DNA from: Euryarchaeota archaeon UBA59
GTDB lineage: Archaea; Thermoplasmatota; Poseidoniia; Poseidoniales; Thalassarchaeaceae
Reading direction: 5' to 3'
NCBI GenBank assembly: GCA_002505495.1
Contig: DAVI01000080.1
Span: 930 to 6,378, forward strand
DNA: 5,449 nt
In this document: positions 1 through 5,124 of the stretch, in pieces
Position numbering within the stretch: the first letter of the stretch is position 1
Layout: each line of letters begins with the position of its first letter
Notes under the pieces: generated by a model
Seen by the model: the letters and a program-made list of their open reading frames with translations, nothing else
Database searches by the model: none
Told to the model about the DNA's origin: nothing
Made by a program: the position numbers and the translations under genes

Positions 1-696
1 TATGTCAACATCACAGTTCGGTCATCGTGGCCAATCATCACCGACTTGATGCACGAGCCGGCCCGTTTGACCGCCGGGCAGCCGGCGAGTGTGATTGCGA
101 GAGCCTTTGTTGACGATGCAGACAAGACCACATGGGAATGCGTTGCTTGGGCAGCGCAGGGTGGAATCGAGAAGGAGTTCAAACTCAACGACAACGGAAC
201 CGGACAGGACAGTTTGGCCGGGGACGGCATCTGGGCCGGCTCGGTGACCGTCGAGCCGGGCAGAGAGGGTTGGATGAATTTGGAGGTAATCTGCAGGGAT
301 GGGCCGGCAGATGAACCCCGTCTATCGAATCGACTGAGCGTCACGATTCCAGTCGATGGAGCCTCGCAACAGGCCTCATTCTTCGATGTAATCGCAGGCA
401 ATGTCGTGGGCGCATTGGTTCTCATCGTTCTCGCTCTCATTGCCGGCGGCGTCGCAATGGTGGTTGTCCGCCGCCGCCGCCTCGACGCCGACTTGGCGAT
501 GATCGAGTCGTGGGGTGCGTCAGGATTCACCGGCGATGACGAGTCACTGTTCGACGATGTTCCGACCCCCGACGAGGACCAAGAACTGCCATTCGAGGAA
601 GAGCCCGAAGCAGAAGAAATCCAGGACGCTCCAGAAATCGAAGATGCCGCCGACCTTGACACCGATGAAATCGAAGGCGCCCCCGACCTCGATTAA
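1..696 (+). CDS. C-terminal part of a membrane-anchored extracytoplasmic protein with acidic tail (5' truncated)
   Basis: The frame is open from base 1 to the TAA at 694-696, so the 231 visible residues are the C-terminus of a longer protein. The first ATG (49) is internal and should not be taken as the start. Residues ~16-118 look like an Ig-like beta-sandwich; the segment NDNGTGQDSLAGDGIW (63-78) is the Asp/Gly-rich turn seen in 'choice-of-anchor X'-type domains of surface proteins. Residues ~130-156 (bases 388-468) form one hydrophobic membrane helix, followed by RRRR (157-160), which predicts the N-terminus outside and the C-terminus in the cytoplasm. The last ~70 residues are very rich in Asp and Glu with almost no basic residues after 161. 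The role is unknown; an envelope protein or receptor-like anchor is likely. The gene converges with the AtuA-type pair, with only 17 bp between the stop codons. Family-level confidence is moderate; the topology call is strong. Confidence 0.85.
   Translation, partial: YVNITVRSSWPIITDLMHEPARLTAGQPASVIARAFVDDADKTTWECVAWAAQGGIEKEFKLNDNGTGQDSLAGDGIWAGSVTVEPGREGWMNLEVICRDGPADEPRLSNRLSVTIPVDGASQQASFFDVIAGNVVGALVLIVLALIAGGVAMVVVRRRRLDADLAMIESWGASGFTGDDESLFDDVPTPDEDQELPFEEEPEAEEIQDAPEIEDAADLDTDEIEGAPDLD
634..693 (+). repeat. Imperfect tandem repeat in the acidic tail
   Basis: Two 27-base units (634-660 and 667-693) are separated by ACC GAT and match at 22 of 27 positions. They encode EIEDAADLD and EIEGAPDLD at the extreme C-terminus of the membrane protein. 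Three of the five differences are at third codon positions or otherwise keep acidity. This suggests small in-frame duplication as the way the acidic tail grew, but convergence by low-complexity codon use is also possible. Confidence 0.6.
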
Positions 697-698
697 TC

Positions 699-717
699 TT
701 GAGATGAGAGATTTCAA
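699..717. other. Weak hairpin between two convergent genes
   Basis: TTGAGAT (699-705) can pair with ATTTCAA (711-717) through seven pairs including one G-T, around a 5-nt loop. It spans the gap between the stop of the membrane protein and the stop of the minus-strand small AtuA-like gene, the right place for a bidirectional 3'-end signal. Archaeal termination depends mainly on T-tracts, and none is clear here, so a role in termination is only a guess. Confidence 0.25.
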
Positions 718-1115
718 TCGAGGGGAACTTCCCCGAAACGGTCTACACTTGCGGCATTGAGTGAGAGTCCAAGAGCCCGTGCACGTGAAATGTCGACAGG
801 AACGCGCAGGCGGAGCACAGATTGACCCCACGCCTTACCCTGTGCATCGAGCATCAGAGAGGTCGTGCCACCCCCTCCAAGTGCGCCCTCGAGCAAGCAG
901 TTGATGGCTCCGATTCCCGGTAGTTCCCAGACTCGGACCTCACCCCTCAGCATGTCACCGAACCACTCACGAAGGAGATCAGGTGTGACCGCTGCCGAGA
1001 GGAGTTCCAGCCACTCCCTTTGGTGGGCGACGAGGCCTATGTTGATGCAGTCACCTTTGTCTCCCGACCTTCCATGAGCCAATTCAGAAAGCGGAACCCA
1101 TGCACACGAAGTCAT
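714..1115 (-). CDS. AtuA-like ferredoxin-fold domain protein (small subunit of split AtuA)
   Basis: A 133-residue protein that matches, from memory of the family, the C-terminal ferredoxin-fold domain of AtuA-family proteins. The hallmark HGRSGDKGDCINIG (14-27) stands for the usual ARSGDKGN-x-NIG motif. The middle segment RGEVRVWELPGIGAINCLLEGALGGGG (57-83) corresponds to the family's RGEV..YELP..GALNF.L.GALGGG, and LDAQGKAWG (89-97) to its LDAQGK. Residues ~110-133 are a short variable tail. In many organisms this domain is fused to the C-terminus of the large AtuA domain; here it is a separate gene whose ATG overlaps the large gene's TGA (ATGA) and has a strong Shine-Dalgarno. It probably acts as the partner subunit of the large protein in the cytoplasm. 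No iron-sulfur cysteine cluster is visible: 'ferredoxin-fold' describes the shape only. The chemical function is not established. Confidence 0.9.
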   Translation of the reverse strand: MTSCAWVPLSELAHGRSGDKGDCINIGLVAHQREWLELLSAAVTPDLLREWFGDMLRGEVRVWELPGIGAINCLLEGALGGGGTTSLMLDAQGKAWGQSVLRLRVPVDISRARALGLSLNAASVDRFGEVPLD

Positions 1116-2773
1116 CCCGCCACCTCCTCTTCACGCTTCTTGGTGTTCTCACCATCACTTCCGTAGATTCTTCGAGCAATCGGGCGGGTCCACTCCCGTT
1201 CCTCCAACTCCACCTGCAACCTGGCTACGAAGCGCCGGGTCCTGCTTCGAATGAACTCCAGCCTGTCGGTCGAGCGGAGGAGGTCTGCGACAGTCAGAAT
1301 CTCGACCTTGACTTGGGGTTCCACCAGCTCGCGTGGCAGCAGGGATGGCCAATGTCTCAGTTGACGGCGGGGTCGCGCTCTTGCACCATAACCACAGACG
1401 CCACCTGGGCCGGTGAGCACCAAAGGCGCGACTTCCCTCCCAAACCGGATGACCTCCTCTCGGTCATGACTCGTCGCTGCCCAACGGATCAGCACTTCGG
1501 GCGGGTCTTCACGATTCACCATTTGAATTGCGATTCCCGGTGGCAATGTTATCCCGGTGCCAACAAGTTCGGAGTGGATTTCCAAATCTTCACAACAATC
1601 CAGTCGACCTCGCAGAGTCTCGTCACAGAGAGTGGCTCGGGCGCGCGAGTCAGGTCCACTCACCAAGAGCGAGGAGGCTGCGAACCAACCCGCCTCAACC
1701 GCTCCGCTGATCTTCAGGTCTTTGGGTTGGCTGAGACCGCGTGCGCCCATGACAGTCACCCGTTCATGACTCTCATCACTGAGGGTGACTTGGCGTAAAT
1801 CGACGACGACATCGGGCGTGATGTAGGCCGCTGGGTCACCGATTTCGTAGATGAGTTGCTCGGCGACTATTCGCCTGTCAACTCTGCCTCCGCCTCGCAA
1901 GGCGCGGGTGATGACAACTGAGCCATCAGCGCCGACTTCCGCCACTGGAAGAGCGAGGTCATCGAGGTCGGGAATTGTCTGCCAATCCGACGAGTTCCCC
2001 CCGCAGACTTGGCTGCCGCACTCGATGAGATGACCGGCCACGGTCCATTGTGCGAGTATGTCGAGAGGAGAGGTCACCCCTTCGGGTGCCCAGTCAGCAA
2101 TTTTTTCAGTCCGTGAGAGACCTAACTCAACGGCATTTGCCGCCCATCCAGATTTGTGTAGCATACAGCCGACCAGCATACTCGCGTCGGCGACACGCCC
2201 GGTGATTACCAAATCCGCCCCCGCCTCCAAAGCTGCACCGATGGGGCCGGCTCCAAGGTAGGCGTTCGAGGCGATGATGGTTGCCTCAGTTTCCGATAGT
2301 AATTCTTCGGTTTCCATGTGCGACAGATGATGACCATCGGCGAAGAGGAAATCGAGTCGAGCCAACAGGTCATCGCCGGTGACCACAGCAATCTTGCAGT
2401 TGTTCCAGCCATTGTTGCGGGCGATTTCTAGCACAGCGCGGGCGCACGACTCCGGATTCGCTCCTCCGGCGTTGGTGACCAACTTCACCCCCTGAGCCTG
2501 TAGTTCCGTCAGTCCACCTTGGGAGAGCCAGTCGACGAGGTCGGTCGCCCATCCGGTTTCTGAATTTCGGGCCCGTTGTTTCGCCATGATAGAAAGAGTC
2601 AATTCGGCGAGGTAGTCGAACATGATGTAGTCGAGTTTCTCATGCTTGAGCAACTCGACTGGTTCGAGCACTCTGTCACCCCAAAAACCACCTGCGCCCC
2701 CGATGCGAGCCGTATACGATTCCGCCGCATGACCGCGCTCAATTTTCGATGTCAAGACCCTACCCGGCGGCAT
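1112..2773 (-). CDS. Acyclic terpene utilisation AtuA-family protein (DUF1446-type, large subunit)
   Basis: A 553-residue protein that matches the AtuA/DUF1446 family along almost its whole length. Recognisable blocks are RIGGAGGFWGDR (23-34), LDYIMFDYLAELT (47-59), VKLVTNAGGANP (96-107), KIAVVTGDD (127-135), ASNAYLGAGPIGAALEAGADLVITGRVADASM (168-199), AGHLIECGSQVCGG (246-259), VITRALRGGGRV (287-298), AEQLIYEIGDPAAYITPDVVVD (304-325) and the glycine-rich TGPGGVCGYG (454-463). The stretch WPSLLPRELVEPQVKVE (475-491) marks the place where fused homologues go on into the ferredoxin-fold domain; here a charged tail (~492-553) follows instead, and that domain is the next gene. In Pseudomonas AtuA belongs to a cluster for citronellol/geraniol catabolism, but its exact reaction is unresolved, so the substrate here is unknown. 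No Shine-Dalgarno precedes the ATG at 2773; an in-frame TTG at 2755 is a possible alternative, but ATG is preferred. GT2 lies upstream on the same strand after 102 bp, so co-transcription is possible. Confidence 0.9.
   Translation of the reverse strand: MPPGRVLTSKIERGHAAESYTARIGGAGGFWGDRVLEPVELLKHEKLDYIMFDYLAELTLSIMAKQRARNSETGWATDLVDWLSQGGLTELQAQGVKLVTNAGGANPESCARAVLEIARNNGWNNCKIAVVTGDDLLARLDFLFADGHHLSHMETEELLSETEATIIASNAYLGAGPIGAALEAGADLVITGRVADASMLVGCMLHKSGWAANAVELGLSRTEKIADWAPEGVTSPLDILAQWTVAGHLIECGSQVCGGNSSDWQTIPDLDDLALPVAEVGADGSVVITRALRGGGRVDRRIVAEQLIYEIGDPAAYITPDVVVDLRQVTLSDESHERVTVMGARGLSQPKDLKISGAVEAGWFAASSLLVSGPDSRARATLCDETLRGRLDCCEDLEIHSELVGTGITLPPGIAIQMVNREDPPEVLIRWAATSHDREEVIRFGREVAPLVLTGPGGVCGYGARARPRRQLRHWPSLLPRELVEPQVKVEILTVADLLRSTDRLEFIRSRTRRFVARLQVELEEREWTRPIARRIYGSDGENTKKREEEVAG
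1122..1129 (-). promoter_or_regulatory. Strong Shine-Dalgarno for the small AtuA-like gene
   Basis: On the minus strand GAGGAGGT ends 6 nt before the ATG at 1115. It lies inside the last codons of the large AtuA gene (…GAG GAG GTG GCG GGA TGA). Together with the ATGA overlap this fixes the start of the small gene and indicates translational coupling, which should keep the two products at a matched ratio. Confidence 0.8.
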
Positions 2774-2790
2774 TTTGATTCTAGGTGTAG

Positions 2791-2797
2791 ATTAAAC
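2791..2797 (-). promoter_or_regulatory. Possible archaeal TATA box for the AtuA pair
   Basis: On the minus strand GTTTAAT lies about 21 bases upstream of the ATG at 2773, in a locally AT-rich stretch. The distance is slightly short but roughly fits a leaderless or near-leaderless transcript, which would explain the missing Shine-Dalgarno before the large AtuA gene. No clear purine-rich BRE is seen next to it. This is an archaeal-promoter reading and depends on the organism call. Confidence 0.3.
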
Positions 2798-2820
2798 CCG
2801 AGGTAACGCTGCCTACAACA

Positions 2821-2838
2821 GGTGTGCCGATGCACACC
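2821..2838. other. Perfect 7-bp hairpin between GT2 and the AtuA pair
   Basis: GGTGTGC (2821-2827) pairs perfectly with GCACACC (2832-2838) around the 4-nt loop CGAT. It lies in the 102-bp gap after the GT2 stop and upstream of the putative AtuA promoter. It could be a 3'-end structure of the GT2 transcript, or an operator, as the arms read AGGTGT and ACACC like those of the hairpin at 5056-5074. There is no T-tract after it on either strand. Confidence 0.55.
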
Positions 2839-2858
2839 GCCCTCAAATCCAGATTCAG

Positions 2859-2874
2859 CGCCCTCTAGCGGGCG
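2859..2874. other. Short GC hairpin directly after the GT2 stop codon
   Basis: CGCCC (2859-2863) pairs with GGGCG (2870-2874) around a 6-nt loop containing CTAG. It begins one base past the minus-strand TAG stop of GT2 (2878-2876). It is probably part of the GT2 3' end; the stem is only 5 bp, so chance is not excluded. Confidence 0.4.
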
Positions 2875-2875
2875 T

Positions 2876-3610
2876 CTATTCTTCAGGACCCCAAGGAGTA
2901 CGAGTCCGATTGAGCCCGAATCGCTTCAGATAGAGGAAGAACAGATTCTTTCGGCCATCAGACCAGGTGTTGATCTCAGCATCACCGACGCGGGGTCGGT
3001 ATGGGACGGAAATCTCAATCGCCTTCTTCTTCCCGAAACAGCGCCGAGCATTGATTTTCATCTCCTCGGAGAGCGGCATCCCATCGTTGGTTGGCTGCAT
3101 CTTCGGATTGTCCATAATCCGCTTGCGGAACACCCACATTCCAGACTGAGAGTCATGAATGCCATACCAGAACAGCATCCGGGCAGTGAAGGAGAGGGCC
3201 CAGTTTCCAAAGCCGTGCATGCCAGACATGCTCCCTTCCTCGGCCTTTCGGAGGCGGTCACAGGTGATGAACTCCAAATCCTCCTCCACGAGCTTCCTAA
3301 CCAGACCGGGAACTTCCTCACCGGGGTAGGTGCAGTCGGCGTCCATGGTTACGATGATTTCACCGGGTGCCATTGCGAAGCCGGTGCGGTAGGCGCGCCC
3401 GTAGCCCTTGCGCGGCTCGAGGTAGACCGTTGCCCCCTCTTGTTCAGCGAGTTCCCGGGTTCGGTCACTCGAGTTTCCGTCTATGATGAGGAAATCCAGC
3501 TTTTCACACCAGCCGTCGTTTCGGACGCTGCGAATCGTGTCGACGATGGCAGCCTCCTCGTTGCGAGTCGGTATCACGACCGTCACATGAACCGGCAGAA
3601 CCTCTGTCAT
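2876..3610 (-). CDS. Family 2 glycosyltransferase (polyprenyl/dolichol-phosphate sugar synthase-like)
   Basis: With the ATG at 3610 the protein has 244 residues and begins just before the first GT-A strand, VTVVIPTRNEE (9-19), the usual GT2 arrangement. Other GT2 landmarks are IIDGNSSDRT (42-51, nucleotide binding), EPRKGYGRAYRTGF (65-78), MDADCTYPGEEVPGL (89-103) with the metal/nucleotide motif DAD at 90-92, DSQSGMWVFRK (153-163), and SVPYRPRVGDAEIN (201-214) near the C-terminus. This pattern is typical of archaeal dolichol-phosphate hexose synthase-like enzymes that move a sugar from a nucleotide sugar to a lipid phosphate at the inner membrane face. No C-terminal membrane helices are visible, so it is the short soluble form. 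The frame stays open upstream to 4441, but that part is antisense to the GT4 gene. An alternative ATG at 3658 would add 16 residues (MEPFKRGG…). The sugar and acceptor cannot be read from the sequence. Confidence 0.9.
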   Translation of the reverse strand: MTEVLPVHVTVVIPTRNEEAAIVDTIRSVRNDGWCEKLDFLIIDGNSSDRTRELAEQEGATVYLEPRKGYGRAYRTGFAMAPGEIIVTMDADCTYPGEEVPGLVRKLVEEDLEFITCDRLRKAEEGSMSGMHGFGNWALSFTARMLFWYGIHDSQSGMWVFRKRIMDNPKMQPTNDGMPLSEEMKINARRCFGKKKAIEISVPYRPRVGDAEINTWSDGRKNLFFLYLKRFGLNRTRTPWGPEE

Positions 3611-3775
3611 TCCATCCCCGGCGGCTGCGACCCTGCCACCTCTCTTGAAAGGCTCCATCGGTTGGACCGGGTGGGAATCGCTTGAAAACGGGGGGCTGCG
3701 AGGCGAAGGTAGGCGAGATACGCTGAAAGGACTCGATTCAATGGCTCGCAATGCATTCATTGGAGGACAGCACTG
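3611..3775. promoter_or_regulatory. Divergent intergenic region between the GT2 and GT4 genes
   Basis: These 165 bp should hold the promoters of both glycosyltransferase genes. On the minus strand TTTTCAAG (3688-3681) is centred about 26 bases upstream of the alternative GT2 ATG at 3658, which would suit a leaderless start there, but the box is a poor TATA match. A run of six G (3690-3695) and a small inverted repeat CAATG-CATT-CATTG (3749-3762) next to the GT4 Shine-Dalgarno are also present. No convincing TATA box was found for GT4. Its promoter function is inferred from gene orientation alone. Confidence 0.45.
3762..3767 (+). promoter_or_regulatory. Shine-Dalgarno for the GT4 gene
   Basis: GGAGGA sits 8 nt before the ATG at 3776. 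With the match of the protein start (MHIAMLSGEYPP) to the normal GT4 N-terminus, it settles the start. The motif also forms one end of the small inverted repeat at 3749-3762, so local folding could modestly affect access. Confidence 0.75.
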
Positions 3776-5038
3776 ATGCACATCGCCATGTTGTCGGGAG
3801 AATATCCGCCCCGTTGGGGCGGCATGGGCTCGACCGTCTTCCATCTCTCCGCTGCTCTCGTCAAGATTGGACACCGAGTGACCGTAATCACCCGTTCTTC
3901 GGGTGGCAACGCAGAGGCCATCCCACAACAGGAGGGGGTAACCGTCCGTTCTGTCAGTTGGGCCAAGATTCCGATGGCCTTCACCCGCTCCTACGGGAAA
4001 CACGCTCTCAAGGATCTGCTCACGCTTCACCAGACTGACCCGGTCGATGCCGTCCACATTCACGCCCCGATGATTTCGTGGGATGCGAAACAATACGCGG
4101 TGGTTCGGGCGGAGATTGGCAACATCACGACAACTCTGCACGGCAGTTGGCTCGGCGAGAGGGATGGGATGGTTTTGGCTGCCAAGTATGGCGAAGCGGC
4201 GGTCTGGAAGAATCCGAACGATTTGGCGATTCTCCTCACTGGCAGACACTACGCGAAATATGAGCGAGCGGCGCTTCGAGGCAGCACGGTCAGCGTGGCT
4301 AATTCTGAGGCGACGAAGCGGGACTTTGAGGAGCGTTACGAGCCTCCGGCAAACTGGAATTGTGAAGTGGTTCGGTGGGGCGTTGATGTGGAGATGTTTT
4401 ATCCGATCAATCGGGACCGGGAGGAGGCGCAACTCGCCCACGAATCGATGCGCCGAAAGTATGGTTCTCCCGACGAGGCCGCTCTCTCAGGTGAACCAGG
4501 AACCAAGACACCTCTCCTGCTTGCAGTCGGCCGTTTGGTGGCGCGCAAGGGATTCTCGACGCTGTTGCGGGCGATGCCGGAAATCGTAGCTGCAAACCCG
4601 GGTGTTCATCTCGTGATAGTTGGTCGGGGCCACATGCGAAAGACGCTTGAGAAACAGGCGAAGAAACTGTTCATCTCCAACCATGTCACCATCGAGTCTG
4701 GAATGCCCTTCGCCGACCTCGCCCAATTGTTCCGCTCGGCTGACCTTTCGGTCTATCCATCCTACTACGAGGGGCAGGGCCTCATCCCACTCGAGTCGAT
4801 GGCCTCAGGAGTCCCTTGCGTGACAGTCGATGATGGCCCACTTCCCGAAATGGTCGATGACACTGTGGGCGGTCTGTTTGAGTTGGGCAATCCCTCCTCA
4901 CTAGCTGAGTCGGTTAACGCCATACTCGCAGACCCAGAAAAGAAGGCGGAGATGGCTTCTGCCGGAAGGCAGCGGGTGCTAGAGTCGTACACTTACGACC
5001 TAAATGCTTTGAAATACTCCGAATTCTATTCAAAATGA
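3776..5038 (+). CDS. Family 4 (GT-B fold) glycosyltransferase
   Basis: A 420-residue protein of normal length for retaining GT4 enzymes. The N-terminal Rossmann half opens with MHIAMLSGEYPPRWGGMGSTVFHLSAAL (1-27), including the glycine-rich GGMG loop (15-18), and continues through RVTVITR (34-40) and VHIHAPM (93-99). The C-terminal half has LLAVGRLVARKGFSTLLRAM (248-267), with the phosphate-contacting R-K pair (R257, K258), then HLVIVGRG (278-285), PFADLAQLFRSADLSVYPSYYEG (311-333), and the catalytic E-x7-E motif (E332…E340) in EGQGLIPLESMASGVP. A helix over the last ~30 residues completes the fold. No signal peptide or membrane helix is present; it should act on the cytoplasmic membrane face, moving a sugar from a nucleotide donor to a glycan or lipid-linked acceptor. 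It is divergent from the GT2 gene, suggesting a shared glycan pathway. The residues before VDVEMFYP carry no features that identify the sugar, so donor and acceptor remain open. Confidence 0.93.
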   Translation: MHIAMLSGEYPPRWGGMGSTVFHLSAALVKIGHRVTVITRSSGGNAEAIPQQEGVTVRSVSWAKIPMAFTRSYGKHALKDLLTLHQTDPVDAVHIHAPMISWDAKQYAVVRAEIGNITTTLHGSWLGERDGMVLAAKYGEAAVWKNPNDLAILLTGRHYAKYERAALRGSTVSVANSEATKRDFEERYEPPANWNCEVVRWGVDVEMFYPINRDREEAQLAHESMRRKYGSPDEAALSGEPGTKTPLLLAVGRLVARKGFSTLLRAMPEIVAANPGVHLVIVGRGHMRKTLEKQAKKLFISNHVTIESGMPFADLAQLFRSADLSVYPSYYEGQGLIPLESMASGVPCVTVDDGPLPEMVDDTVGGLFELGNPSSLAESVNAILADPEKKAEMASAGRQRVLESYTYDLNALKYSEFYSK

Positions 5039-5055
5039 GAGTTTCCTCTTCCTTC

Positions 5056-5074
5056 AGGTGTCCTTAGGACACCT
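5056..5074. terminator. Perfect 8-bp hairpin after the GT4 gene
   Basis: AGGTGTCC (5056-5063) pairs perfectly with GGACACCT (5067-5074) around the 3-nt loop TTA; the whole element is a near-palindrome. It starts 17 nt after the GT4 stop and is preceded by a pyrimidine-rich stretch (5041-5055). The position suits a transcript 3'-end or stabilising structure. No T-run follows, so it is not a classical intrinsic terminator; a protein-binding operator for the next gene is an alternative. Confidence 0.5.
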
Positions 5075-5094
5075 TCTCCATGGCGGCAAAGTCG

Positions 5095-5101
5095 TTATCA
5101 T
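5095..5101 (+). promoter_or_regulatory. Possible archaeal TATA box for the secreted-protein gene
   Basis: TTATCAT is centred about 27 bases before the ATG at 5125, the spacing expected between a TATA box and a transcription start that coincides with the start codon. This would make the transcript leaderless, in keeping with the lack of a usable Shine-Dalgarno. The box is imperfect and rests on the archaeal assignment. Confidence 0.3.
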
Positions 5102-5106
5102 CTAAG

Positions 5107-5124
5107 CGCCTGCCTTAGCAGGCG
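5107..5124. other. Perfect 7-bp GC hairpin abutting the start codon of the secreted-protein gene
   Basis: CGCCTGC (5107-5113) pairs perfectly with GCAGGCG (5118-5124) around the loop CTTA. The stem ends at the base before the ATG at 5125. Its only Shine-Dalgarno-like bases (AGG, 5120-5122) are within the stem and just 2 nt from the ATG. It shares the central CCTTAG with the hairpin at 5056-5074. It could be a second 3' structure of GT4, an operator over the transcription start, or an RNA element that limits initiation. Confidence 0.5.

Noticed and set aside
46..51. TTG/ATG as the start of the first gene
   Set aside because: The frame is open to base 1 and the sequence before it (YVNITVRSSWP) continues a beta-domain, so the gene begins outside the window.
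544..831. Minus-strand open frame (95 codons) crossing two gene ends
   Set aside because: Overlaps both the acidic-tail coding region and the end of the small AtuA-like gene; its Phe/Gly/Val-rich peptide is the reverse reading of the acidic codons.
1100..1798. Plus-strand open frame (232 codons)
   Set aside because: Antisense to the large AtuA gene, with low-complexity composition and no family resemblance.
2822..3685. Long plus-strand open frame (287 codons)
   Set aside because: Antisense to GT2, whose motifs are clear. The predicted peptide is rich in His, Arg and Pro, resembles no family, and has no ribosome binding site.
3611..4441. Minus-strand frame extends GT2 by up to 277 codons upstream
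   Set aside because: This stretch is antisense to the well-supported GT4 gene, shows no recognisable domain, and GT2 proteins start just before the VVIP strand. The openness is a by-product of codon bias on the other strand.
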